From Thalassospira sp. MCCC 1A01428 (GTDB lineage: Bacteria > Pseudomonadota > Alphaproteobacteria > Rhodospirillales > Thalassospiraceae): a stretch of DNA of 64,000 nt. Within the stretch, counting starts at the first letter, position 1, and each line of letters begins with the position of its first letter. Of the stretch, positions 53,478 through 62,011 are shown in pieces. Under the pieces are notes generated by a model. That model saw nothing but the letters and a program-made list of their open reading frames with translations, was not told the origin of the DNA and did not search any database. The DNA lies in NCBI RefSeq assembly GCF_002115825.1, contig NZ_JFJZ01000005.1, positions 1 through 64,000 of the forward strand. The letters run 5' to 3'. The position numbers and the translations under genes were made by a program.

Positions 53478-54644
53478 ATGGCGAAAAAGCAAAAGCCGAC
53501 GCCGGAAAAAACGCCAAAGGCCAAAGACCATGGCGCCCCCCAGCTGGAACGCGCGCTTCACAAAACACAGCATAGCCGTAGCCATGCGAACCTGAACCCG
53601 GATTTACGCGACCTTGATAGCGAAACCCGCGATCACATGTTGCTGGATGCCGAAAGCCTGACCATGGAACAGCTTGATGATGGCAAACCCGATCACCATC
53701 ATGCCCAAAAACCAAAGACCAAATCCGCCCGGGATGCCGAAAACCAAAGAAAGAATGACGTAGAAATGGCCCGTAAAGACACCAAGAAACATGAAAAAGA
53801 AGTCTCTACGGTGGAAAAGCGTGCGGTACATATTGTTCATAAAAACGTGAGTGTGCCCCCTGACCTGCCAGCTTCTCCGGATGAACCTTTGGAAAAAATC
53901 AAAACCAAACAATATCTGGAACTGATCGCGCCGCTACATATAGAGCTTCTGAAATTTCAAAACTGGGTCAAAAGTGAAAAGGTCAAGGCACTGATCATTT
54001 TTGAAGGCCGCGACGCCGCCGGAAAAGGTGGCACCATCAAACGCTTTACCGAACATCTGAACCCGCGTGGTGCCCGTGTTGTTGCGCTGGACAAACCCAA
54101 TGATCGCGAAGTGACGCAATGGTATTTTCAGCGATATATGCAACATTTACCTTCAGGCGGTGAAATCGTGCTGTTTGATCGGTCGTGGTATAACCGGGCA
54201 ATGGTCGAACGGGTAATGGGCTTTTGCACCCGCTTTGAAGTTAGCGAATTTTTGCAGTCCGTTCCCGAACTGGAGCGCATGTTGCTGCGCTCGCACACCT
54301 CGATGACCAAATTCTATTTTTCGGTTAGCAAGGATGAACAGGCACGCCGTTTTGCCCAGCGCCAGGAAGACCCGCTAAAACAATGGAAACTCAGCCCGGT
54401 TGATCTGGCTTCGCAAAACCTGTGGGATGAATATACCCAGGCCAAGGAGGAAATGTTTTACGCCACATCAACCCAGGCCTGCCCATGGGTAATCATTAAA
54501 TCGGACGATAAAAAGCGCGCCCGCATTAATGCCATTCGCTATTTCCTGTCCCAATTCGATTATCAGGGAAAACTGCCCGACATTTTGCACTATGATCCGC
54601 GCATTGTTCGCAATGTTGACCAGGAACTGGGCATCGACGACTGA
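53478..54644 (+). CDS. ppk2: Polyphosphate kinase 2 with a long charged N-terminal extension
   Basis: 388 residues from ATG 53478, preceded by AAAAGGATTG. PPK2 uses polyphosphate to phosphorylate nucleoside diphosphates. Walker A is FEGRDAAGKGG at about 175-185. GARVVALDKPNDREVTQWYFQRY follows, and the lid/Walker B region DRSWYNRAMVERVMGFC is near 240. YFSVSKDEQARRFAQRQEDPLKQWKLSP is near 290. The first 135 residues are Lys/Glu/Asp/His-rich and low complexity, longer than in usual PPK2 (about 300 residues). They may bind polyphosphate or nucleic acid, by inference. Confidence 0.93.
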   Translation: MAKKQKPTPEKTPKAKDHGAPQLERALHKTQHSRSHANLNPDLRDLDSETRDHMLLDAESLTMEQLDDGKPDHHHAQKPKTKSARDAENQRKNDVEMARKDTKKHEKEVSTVEKRAVHIVHKNVSVPPDLPASPDEPLEKIKTKQYLELIAPLHIELLKFQNWVKSEKVKALIIFEGRDAAGKGGTIKRFTEHLNPRGARVVALDKPNDREVTQWYFQRYMQHLPSGGEIVLFDRSWYNRAMVERVMGFCTRFEVSEFLQSVPELERMLLRSHTSMTKFYFSVSKDEQARRFAQRQEDPLKQWKLSPVDLASQNLWDEYTQAKEEMFYATSTQACPWVIIKSDDKKRARINAIRYFLSQFDYQGKLPDILHYDPRIVRNVDQELGIDD

Positions 54645-54868
54645 ACAATATAATTTTTTGACGGTCAGGGGTTGTGTCAAACTGCCCCTGACCCGGCGAA
54701 CCATTTCTACACATGATATCCTGACCCCTGTTGAGTTGACGCTTTGCTGCCGGAAACTTGCTTATCTCTGTCAACCAAACAGCGGGTACAAACAGCCACC
54801 GATTGACAAGGCCCCGCCCCCCGGCCTTTATAAGGCACAGGAAAAACCTTAAAACGGGAGGCTGTATC

Positions 54869-55738
54869 ATGGCCAAATGTGCATTTATCGGCTTGGGTGT
54901 TATGGGATACCCAATGGCCGGGCATCTTCAGAAATCGGGCCACAGCGTAACGGTCTATAACCGCACCACCGCCAAGGCCGAAAAATGGGCTGCAGAATTT
55001 GGCGGCACGCTTGCCGCAACCCCGGCCAAAGCTGCGAAAGATGCAGAATTTGTATTTTGCTGCGTTGGCAATGACGACGATTTGCGCAGCGTTATTACCG
55101 GTCCCGATGGCGCACTGGCAGGTATGTCTGCCGGAACGATATTGGTGGATCACACCACGGCATCGGCCAATGTTGCGCGCGAACTTTACCAACTGGCTGC
55201 CCGGCAGGATGTTTCAATGATCGACGCGCCTGTTTCCGGTGGACAGGCCGGTGCCGAAAACGGTGTTTTGACCGTAATGTGCGGCGGCGACCAGACTGCG
55301 TTTGACAAGGCCGCCCCCGTCATTGATGCCTTTGCCCGGTCCTGTAAACTGATGGGCGAAACCGGCAGCGGACAATTGACTAAAATGGTCAATCAGATCT
55401 GTATTGCCGGCCTGGTGCAGGGCTTGTCCGAAGCCATGAATTTTGGCAACAAGGCCGGCCTTGATATGACCAGGGTAATTGATGTGATTTCCAAAGGGGC
55501 CGCCGGAAGCTGGCAAATGGAAAATCGCGGCCAGACGATGGTAGATGGCAAATTTGATTTTGGTTTCGCTGTAGACTGGATGCGCAAGGATCTGGGAATT
55601 TGCCTGGATGAAGCCGGTCGCAATGGTGCCCGTTTGCCCGTCACGGCCCTTGTCGACCAGTTTTACGCCCAGGTCCAGGGGCGTGGCGGCAACCGCTGGG
55701 ATACCTCCAGCCTGATCGACCTTCTGGCAAAACCCTGA
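54869..55738 (+). CDS. 3-hydroxyisobutyrate dehydrogenase-family oxidoreductase
   Basis: 289 residues from ATG 54869, with CGGGAGG just upstream. The NAD(P)-binding motif FIGLGVMGYPMAGHLQKSGH opens the protein, giving the HIBADH/GLYR group. DAPVSGGQAGAENGVLTVMCGG near residue 120 and GSGQLTKMVNQICIAGLVQGLSEAM near 170, which includes the catalytic Lys, complete the signature. Substrates in the group include 3-hydroxyisobutyrate, tartronate semialdehyde and succinic semialdehyde. The C-terminal FDFGFAVDWMRKDLGI does not decide between them. No linked valine genes. Confidence 0.92.
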   Translation: MAKCAFIGLGVMGYPMAGHLQKSGHSVTVYNRTTAKAEKWAAEFGGTLAATPAKAAKDAEFVFCCVGNDDDLRSVITGPDGALAGMSAGTILVDHTTASANVARELYQLAARQDVSMIDAPVSGGQAGAENGVLTVMCGGDQTAFDKAAPVIDAFARSCKLMGETGSGQLTKMVNQICIAGLVQGLSEAMNFGNKAGLDMTRVIDVISKGAAGSWQMENRGQTMVDGKFDFGFAVDWMRKDLGICLDEAGRNGARLPVTALVDQFYAQVQGRGGNRWDTSSLIDLLAKP

Positions 55739-55788
55739 TCACGGCCGGTCTCCCCGGCGGCCTCACCCGTTAAATGCAATCTGACCAC

Positions 55789-55823
55789 AAAAATGGCGGC
55801 ATCCGAAAATGCCGCCATTTTTC
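55789..55823. terminator. Bidirectional terminator
   Basis: A perfect 14-bp stem, AAAAATGGCGGCAT with ATGCCGCCATTTTT, and a six-base loop. It serves both convergent genes. Confidence 0.93.
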
Positions 55824-55855
55824 ATGACATTACCGATTTCTTTCCGGCAAATCTT

Positions 55856-57412
55856 TTACAGGCCAGCGCGTAACAGGGGTTCCACCTGGGCACGATACTG
55901 GGCCAACATACCATTATTGAAATAGCCAACGGCACATTCAAGAACCTCGTCATGCGGCGTTTCAGCCTTGTCTGCTTCGGCGTTATCTGTCGTTTTATCG
56001 CCATCTTGTGGTTCGATTTCGTCGGTTTGCGGGTTCGGGGCCTGGTCTTCCGGGTGGAAACCGGCATTACCCAACCGTTCGATTTCGATATTGGCAGCAC
56101 ATTTATCGGCCTGCACCGTGGTAATTGTTTTACGCGGGTCCCGACGACGCGGCGGCAGGGCATGGGCAAGGTCAATTTCGCGGTCAAATTCTTCAGCGTC
56201 TTTTAACTGCACTTCAATATCTGGCACCACGCCATTGCCTTGCACAATGTGATCTTCCGGGGTGGTATAGTATCCGGTGGTGATTTTAACACCACCGCCC
56301 CCCGAAAGCGGCATAATCCGCTGCATCGACCCTTTCCCAAACGACCGTTCGCCAATAATTATACCGCGCCCGTTTTCACGCAGGGCAGCCGCCATCAGTT
56401 CCGCACCGGATGCCGAACCGCGGTCGAGCAAAATCACCATCGGCGTACCGTCAAAATAACTGCTGCGGTCCGCTTCGTAGGTGCGCATTTTGCGCTCACC
56501 ACGGCCTTCTGTCGCAACAATCAGGCCCTTGGTCAAAAACTGGTCGGCCAGGTCGGCAGCAGAATCCAGCAAGCCACCAGGATTACGGCGCAAATCAACA
56601 ATGATGCCGCGCGGATTACGGACTTTATCTTTTAATTCCTGCAAATAATCCTGGGTTTGCTCGAGCGTATTGGCATCAAACCGCGACACCCGCACATAGG
56701 GAATGTCATTATCGATAATAGATGCAGTGACAGAGGGCACCTCGATTTTGGCACGCCTGATCGTGACATCAAACGTCTTTTCCTTGCGCAAAATGCCCAG
56801 TTTTACCGGCTCGCCAACCCGGCCCCGCATAAGCCGAACGGCCTCGGCAATCGGTTGGCCTTTCATGTCATGGTCGTCAATCCGGGTAATGCGATCATTT
56901 GGCTGCAATCCTGCACGTGCGGCAGGCGTATCATCAATTGGCGAAACAATGCGGATCTGTTTGTCTTCATCCTGGGCAATAACAATGCCGACACCGGCAA
57001 AGCTGCCTTCCGTGCTTTCCTGCAAACGCTTGAACATATCTTCCGACATATAGGCGCTATGCGGGTCAAGGTCATGCAGGCTTTGATCAAGGGCTTCACC
57101 CACAATATTATCTGGCGAGTGGTCCTTGGTTTCCAGTTTGGGCAGAGATGCTATCGCGTCATCAACAAATTTGGCCGTATCGACATCAAAAACATATGTT
57201 TCACGCAACACCTGTACCGTTTCGATAAACAGGCTATCTGCCCGATCCAGCTGATCTTCTGTTGCGTTCTCGTCAACATAGTCACGATAGGCATCAAGGA
57301 AGCGTTGCTCATCCTGATTGGCCCAAACCGGACCGGCACAGGCCACCAATCGCGTTCCGGCAAATGCAATGATAATCCCGAAAACGATTGGTAAAATTCC
57401 CTTTCGCAGCAC
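55856..57412 (-). CDS. S41-family carboxy-terminal processing peptidase
   Basis: 518 residues from GTG 57412, which has AAGGAG before it. The N-terminal segment ends in LVACAG, either a lipobox (Cys near 25) or a signal peptide. A PDZ domain is at about 130-215 (GSFAGVGIVIAQDEDKQIRIVSPIDDTPAARAGLQPNDRI in pieces). The catalytic Ser is in DRGSASGAELMAAAL near 340 and the Lys in RSFGKGSMQ near 368. It cuts periplasmic proteins at the C-terminus. The last 110 residues are an acidic Pro/Asp/Glu-rich tail with no match. Confidence 0.93.
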   Translation of the reverse strand: MLRKGILPIVFGIIIAFAGTRLVACAGPVWANQDEQRFLDAYRDYVDENATEDQLDRADSLFIETVQVLRETYVFDVDTAKFVDDAIASLPKLETKDHSPDNIVGEALDQSLHDLDPHSAYMSEDMFKRLQESTEGSFAGVGIVIAQDEDKQIRIVSPIDDTPAARAGLQPNDRITRIDDHDMKGQPIAEAVRLMRGRVGEPVKLGILRKEKTFDVTIRRAKIEVPSVTASIIDNDIPYVRVSRFDANTLEQTQDYLQELKDKVRNPRGIIVDLRRNPGGLLDSAADLADQFLTKGLIVATEGRGERKMRTYEADRSSYFDGTPMVILLDRGSASGAELMAAALRENGRGIIIGERSFGKGSMQRIMPLSGGGGVKITTGYYTTPEDHIVQGNGVVPDIEVQLKDAEEFDREIDLAHALPPRRRDPRKTITTVQADKCAANIEIERLGNAGFHPEDQAPNPQTDEIEPQDGDKTTDNAEADKAETPHDEVLECAVGYFNNGMLAQYRAQVEPLLRAGL

Positions 57413-57734
57413 CGCCTGCTCCTTGTACTTAAATTCAAACTTAATCAGACATTATATCCTTCATCGCATAAACGCGACCCGGAACCTGATATTTTAAAGA
57501 CAAATATATCCTAATTGCGGCATGGCAATATATCGATGGCCTTATATGGGCACTTAATTGCACGGACACAGTATCAGGCTGGTACTTTTCATCGTGCAGG
57601 CGTACCAAACTACAATATGGACTCGAAATCCTGTTCGGGCTTTATTATGCTGTAAATAACAATTGATGCTGGGGCACAAAAGACCACAGCACATCCGAGC
57701 GGGCGGCTCACATTTTCAGGAGACGTCATTTTTC
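57413..57734. other. Gene-free divergent promoter region
   Basis: 322 bases between the S41 peptidase and the acyl-CoA dehydrogenase. AT-rich, without a credible coding frame. The in-frame extension of the dehydrogenase from 57663 lacks a ribosome site. I see no RNA gene or strong dyad. Confidence 0.5.
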
Positions 57735-59549
57735 ATGACTGACTATTCGCCGCCAATAGACGATATCCGTTTCATTCTTCATCATGTTATCGGTCTTGAA
57801 GAAATTTCGGCCTTGCCCGCCTTTGCCGAGGCCACAGCCGATACAATTGATGCCATTCTTGACGAGGCAGGCAAACTTGCCGCCAGTCACCTGGCCCCGC
57901 TTAATCGTGTTGGCGATTTGCAGGGCGCCCAAATTTTGGCCGATGGCACGGTAAAAACGGCCGATGGCTGGAAAGATGCCTATCGCCTGTTTCAGGAAGG
58001 CGGCTGGCAAGGTATTGCAGCAAACCCGAAGCATGGTGGCATGGGGCTGCCCTTGGTGGTGGGGGCCAGCGTTGCCGAATTCTGGCATTCCGCGAATATG
58101 GCGTTCGCCCTGTGCCCGATGTTAACCGCTGGTGCGATCGAACTGCTCACCACCCATGGGTCCGGGGGCCAAAAGGACTTATATCTTACCCGCCTTATAT
58201 CAGGGGAATGGACTGGCACCATGAACCTGACCGAACCCCAGGCAGGGTCCGACCTTGCCCAGGTGCGAACCCGTGCTGTTCCTGATGATGACGGTAACTG
58301 GCGCATTCATGGACAAAAAATATTCATCACATATGGCGACCACGACCTGACGGAAAATATCGTTCATCTGGTTCTGGCGCGCACCCCCGACGCACCCGAA
58401 GGTGTGCGCGGCATTTCCCTGTTCATTGTGCCCAAATTTCTAACCGACGATCAGGGGGCTATTGGCGCGCGTAACGATATCCATACTGTCTCGCTTGAAC
58501 ACAAGCTGGGGATTCATGCCAGCCCGACAGCGGTATTGTCTTTTGGTGACACCGACGGCGCGATTGGCCAGATGGTAGGCGCAGAAGGCAAGGGCCTTGC
58601 TGCCATGTTCACCATGATGAACAATGCGCGCCTTGCCGTCGGGCAACAGGGCATTGCCATTGGCGAGCGCGCCTATCAGCAAGCACTTGATTACGCACGA
58701 ACCCGAATTCAGGGACGTGATACCAACACCGGAACCCCTTGCCCTATCCTTCATCATCCTGATGTTTCAAGGATGCTTCTACGGATGCGTGCCAGTACCG
58801 AAGCCGCACGAATACTGGCCCTGTATACAGCAAGCCAGATGGACATCGCCCATCATCACCCGGACCCTGAACACCAGAAAAATGCCCAGAATCGTGCCGA
58901 TCTGCTAATTCCGATGGTTAAGGCATGGTCCACCGACCTCGGTGTTGAAAACGCCTCGCTTGGTATTCAGGTCCACGGCGGCATGGGTTTTATTGAGGAA
59001 ACCGGCGCGGCCCAACATTTACGCGACGCCCGGATCGCGCCAATTTATGAAGGTACCAACGGCATTCAGGCCCTCGACCTGATTGGCAGGAAACTCCTGC
59101 GTGACCAGGGCCAAACCGCCACGCAACTGATTAACGACATAAAAAATGACTGCGAAAATATTGCTGCCGCAACACCGGATATGGCATTTGCCCTTTCAGG
59201 GTTTCAACAGGCGATTAAACAACTTGAAGCCTGCACCAGAAACATTCTGAACCAATGTGCAAATGCACCCGACATGGCTCAAGCCGTCGCCAGTCCCTAT
59301 TTGCGACTTTTTGCCACTATTTGTGGTGGCTGGTTAATGTGCAAATCGCACGCAACGGCCCTGAGCCAACCACAAGGTTTCTCATCTGCCTTTCTGACAC
59401 AAAAAACGGCATCAACCGGTTTTTACCTGACCCAGATCATGCCCGAATGCGCGATGCTGGCCGCCCAGGTTGAGAACTGCCTTGATCCCGCATTTACCTC
59501 AGTCTTTCGCGCCAGCATGGTCGATCCTGAAGTCAGCTTTGCCAACTAG
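57735..59549 (+). CDS. Long acyl-CoA dehydrogenase (DmdC/AcdA type)
   Basis: 604 residues, longer than the 380-residue short-chain type. The N-terminal helices carry HHVIGLEEISALPAFAEATAD. The middle beta domain has GEWTGTMNLTEPQAGSDLAQVRTRA, and the FAD/substrate region NARLAVGQQGIAIGERAYQQALDYA. QVHGGMGFIEETGAAQHLRDARIAPIYEGTNGIQ includes the likely catalytic Glu. An extra C-terminal domain follows from about 475. This architecture is shared with 3-methylmercaptopropionyl-CoA dehydrogenase (DmdC), but also with other long dehydrogenases; the substrate cannot be fixed. It is not an isovaleryl-CoA dehydrogenase and is not linked to the mcc genes. Confidence 0.9.
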   Translation: MTDYSPPIDDIRFILHHVIGLEEISALPAFAEATADTIDAILDEAGKLAASHLAPLNRVGDLQGAQILADGTVKTADGWKDAYRLFQEGGWQGIAANPKHGGMGLPLVVGASVAEFWHSANMAFALCPMLTAGAIELLTTHGSGGQKDLYLTRLISGEWTGTMNLTEPQAGSDLAQVRTRAVPDDDGNWRIHGQKIFITYGDHDLTENIVHLVLARTPDAPEGVRGISLFIVPKFLTDDQGAIGARNDIHTVSLEHKLGIHASPTAVLSFGDTDGAIGQMVGAEGKGLAAMFTMMNNARLAVGQQGIAIGERAYQQALDYARTRIQGRDTNTGTPCPILHHPDVSRMLLRMRASTEAARILALYTASQMDIAHHHPDPEHQKNAQNRADLLIPMVKAWSTDLGVENASLGIQVHGGMGFIEETGAAQHLRDARIAPIYEGTNGIQALDLIGRKLLRDQGQTATQLINDIKNDCENIAAATPDMAFALSGFQQAIKQLEACTRNILNQCANAPDMAQAVASPYLRLFATICGGWLMCKSHATALSQPQGFSSAFLTQKTASTGFYLTQIMPECAMLAAQVENCLDPAFTSVFRASMVDPEVSFAN

Positions 59550-59754
59550 CACCCAAACAATCCCCCGCCACGAAATTGCCCGATCCCCGGATCATGGCAT
59601 CTTCGTGGCGGAGAACAATAACCTTGCCCTCAAAATCACATTGTAACGCCCGGCAAAACAGCCCGAAACCGGCAAGCAAGCCTTCAATTGCGTAAAACCA
59701 AAAAAATACGGAAATTTTCGGCCAATTTCCTGTTTCTGTTTTTATCGGCTTCTC

Positions 59755-59767
59755 TATAATCCGCCCG
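59755..59767 (+). promoter_or_regulatory. Extended -10 promoter directly before lptF
   Basis: A perfect TATAAT at 59755-59760 is followed after seven bases by ATG 59768. There is no Shine-Dalgarno in between. The -35 region is weak (TTTCTG). The mRNA may start at or within one base of the start codon. Confidence 0.55.
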
Positions 59768-60907
59768 ATGAATCGCTTAACCCGATATATGCTCAAACAG
59801 CAGCTTATCATGATGGTTTTTGTGACACTGGGTTTGCTCTGTGTCATCTGGCTGTCGCAAAGCCTGCGTTTTGTTGAAATGATTGTAAACCGGGGTCTGT
59901 CGATTTCGGTCTTTTTGCATTTAACCTCGCTTTTGCTGCCCAGCTTCCTGACGATCATTTTACCGATCGCCCTGTTTTTTGTTGTGGTTTTTACCTACAA
60001 CAAACTTATTCAGGATCGTGAGCTGATCGTCATGCGTTCGGCCGGGCTTAGCCAGTGGGCGCTGGCAAAACCTGCTATTTTTCTGGCGATTGGCGTGGCA
60101 GCAGTAGGTTATTTTTTAACGCTCTATTATCTTCCCTACAGTTATCGTCAATTCAAGGAACTGCAATATACCATCCGAAATGACTATTCCTCGGTGCTGT
60201 TGCAGGAAGGTAGCTTTACCGATATTGACGGGTTAACGATTTATGTGCGCGAAGTCGGGCAGGATAACGAATTGATGGGCATTCTTGTTCATGATGCCCG
60301 TAATCCCAACGCGCAAAGCACCATGATGGCCAAAAATGGTGCGCTGGTTCGCACCGATAAAGGCCCGCGCATTGTGCTGCTGGATGGCAACCGTCAGGAA
60401 GTCAACACCACGGACGGCACGATGTCCATCCTGTATTTTGACCGTTATGCCGTTGATATTGCCGAAAATATTGATGATCCGTCTCTGCGATATCTTGAGG
60501 CACGCGAGCGCAGTGTTGGCAACTTGCTGACCGCCGACCCGCCCGATATCCAGCCCCAGGACATCAGAAAATACCGCGCAGAAGGGCATGAACGGCTTAT
60601 TTCGCCGCTTTACGCCCTGGGCTTTGCATCACTGGCACTTGCTGTTCTGGTATCGGGGAGTTTTTCCCGCCGCACGCAACATTCGCGCTTGCTCATTGCC
60701 ATTGCCATGATGGTTGGCTGCGAAGCCATGTCGATTGCGCTTAAGAACATTGCCGCTAAGAACCCGGCCTTCATTGTGTTGATGTATATAAACGTGCTGC
60801 TACCTATTGTCGGCGGCCTGTACTGGACCTTCAGGGGGCCTAAAATTACATTGGCACGCAAAGATAACAAAGGACCGGAAGACCACGAAGAAGGATCCCG
60901 CGCATGA
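59768..60907 (+). CDS. lptF: LPS export ABC transporter permease LptF
   Basis: 379 residues. One of the two inner-membrane subunits of the LptB2FG complex that pulls LPS into the LptC-A-D bridge. It has the LptF/LptG fold: an N-terminal pair of membrane helices (MLKQQLIMMVFVTLGLLCVIWLSQSLRF in pieces, LPSFLTIILPIALFFVVVFTYN) and a third near 90-115. A periplasmic beta-jellyroll covers about 120-280 (QEGSFTDIDGLTIYVREV, MMAKNGALVRTDKGPRIV). Three further helices lie to residue 360. The start overlaps nothing, and lptG overlaps its stop by four bases. Confidence 0.94.
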   Translation: MNRLTRYMLKQQLIMMVFVTLGLLCVIWLSQSLRFVEMIVNRGLSISVFLHLTSLLLPSFLTIILPIALFFVVVFTYNKLIQDRELIVMRSAGLSQWALAKPAIFLAIGVAAVGYFLTLYYLPYSYRQFKELQYTIRNDYSSVLLQEGSFTDIDGLTIYVREVGQDNELMGILVHDARNPNAQSTMMAKNGALVRTDKGPRIVLLDGNRQEVNTTDGTMSILYFDRYAVDIAENIDDPSLRYLEARERSVGNLLTADPPDIQPQDIRKYRAEGHERLISPLYALGFASLALAVLVSGSFSRRTQHSRLLIAIAMMVGCEAMSIALKNIAAKNPAFIVLMYINVLLPIVGGLYWTFRGPKITLARKDNKGPEDHEEGSRA

Positions 60908-62007
60908 GGGTCTCTCCCATTCTAACGTGGTATTTCGGTCGCCATGTGCTATTTTCCATTCTTGCCATTCTGGTTTTGCTGGTCGGTTTGATTTTTATTG
61001 GCGATGTGATCGAACTTTTGCGCCGTGCCAGCAGTCGTCCCGATGCCACCATGACCATCATTTTGCAAATGGCCACGGCCCGCATTCCATTCATGACCGA
61101 AAAGGTTTTGCCGTTTGGCGTGCTCTTCGGGTCGATGTATTCATTCTGGAAACTGACCGGCAATCAGGAACTGGTTGTAACCCGGGCCGCCGGGGTTTCG
61201 GCATGGCAGTTTTTGCTCCCGCCCCTTATGTGTGCTTTCTTGCTCGGCACCATCCAGATGACCGCACTGAACCCGCTTTCATCCATTCTGCTCCAAAAAT
61301 ACGAAAAACTCGATGCCCGCTATCTCAAAGGTGTGACGAGTGTGATGAACCTGTCATCTAGCGGGTTGTGGCTACGCCAGGGCACACAAAAAGGCCAGGC
61401 TGTTATTTTTGCCCGGACGGTTCAGTCCCAGGAAGAAGAGCGCATCGATTTACGCGAAGTAACTGTCTTCCGGTTTGAAAATCTGGATGATTTCACATCA
61501 CGCATTGATGCAGCCCGGGCCGTTCTGGAACCCGGCTTGTGGCATTTCTATGATGCCTGGAGCTTTGTGCCGGGACAAAAAAGCACTTTTACCAAAGACA
61601 TGGAACTGCCGACCAATCTGACCGCGCGTAAAATCCAGGACAGTTTTGCCTCGCCCGATACCATGTCGTTCTGGGACCTAAAGCCGTTCATCAATTTGCT
61701 TGAACGCGCCGGTTTCAATGCCAAACGGCATCGCATCCACTTCAACAGCCTGCTATCCCGACCGCTTTTATTATGCGCCATGGTTTTGATCGCGGCAGCA
61801 TTTTGTCTTAAATTTTCTCGACGGCGCAGGGTCTCTCTTGTTATCGGTGGTGGTGTTACCACGGGATTTCTGTTGTATTTCTTTACCGACGTTGCTTCTG
61901 CACTGGGTGTTTCGGGTGGCTTGCCTCCGGCCCTGGCAGCTTGGGCACCAGCTGGTATTTCTGCATTGCTGGGAATATCAACATTGTTACATCTGGAGGA
62001 TGGCTAA
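60904..62007 (+). CDS. lptG: LPS export ABC transporter permease LptG
   Basis: 367 residues, partner of LptF. Six membrane helices at about 13-35 (LFSILAILVLLVGLIFIGDVIEL), 60-80, 95-115, 280-300, 305-325 and 335-355. A periplasmic jellyroll lies between (FARTVQSQEEERIDLREVTVFRFENLDDFTSRI in pieces). ATG 60904 overlaps the lptF stop (ATGA), so the two are translationally coupled. lptD follows four bases after its stop, keeping the export machinery in one operon. Confidence 0.94.
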   Translation: MRVSPILTWYFGRHVLFSILAILVLLVGLIFIGDVIELLRRASSRPDATMTIILQMATARIPFMTEKVLPFGVLFGSMYSFWKLTGNQELVVTRAAGVSAWQFLLPPLMCAFLLGTIQMTALNPLSSILLQKYEKLDARYLKGVTSVMNLSSSGLWLRQGTQKGQAVIFARTVQSQEEERIDLREVTVFRFENLDDFTSRIDAARAVLEPGLWHFYDAWSFVPGQKSTFTKDMELPTNLTARKIQDSFASPDTMSFWDLKPFINLLERAGFNAKRHRIHFNSLLSRPLLLCAMVLIAAAFCLKFSRRRRVSLVIGGGVTTGFLLYFFTDVASALGVSGGLPPALAAWAPAGISALLGISTLLHLEDG

Positions 62008-62011
62008 CTAG

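Noticed and set aside
59565-59611. 10-bp hairpin CCGCCACGAA / TTCGTGGCGG after the acyl-CoA dehydrogenase
   Set aside because: The stem is real, but the loop is long and there is no T run, so I do not call it a terminator. It could only slow the polymerase or protect the mRNA.
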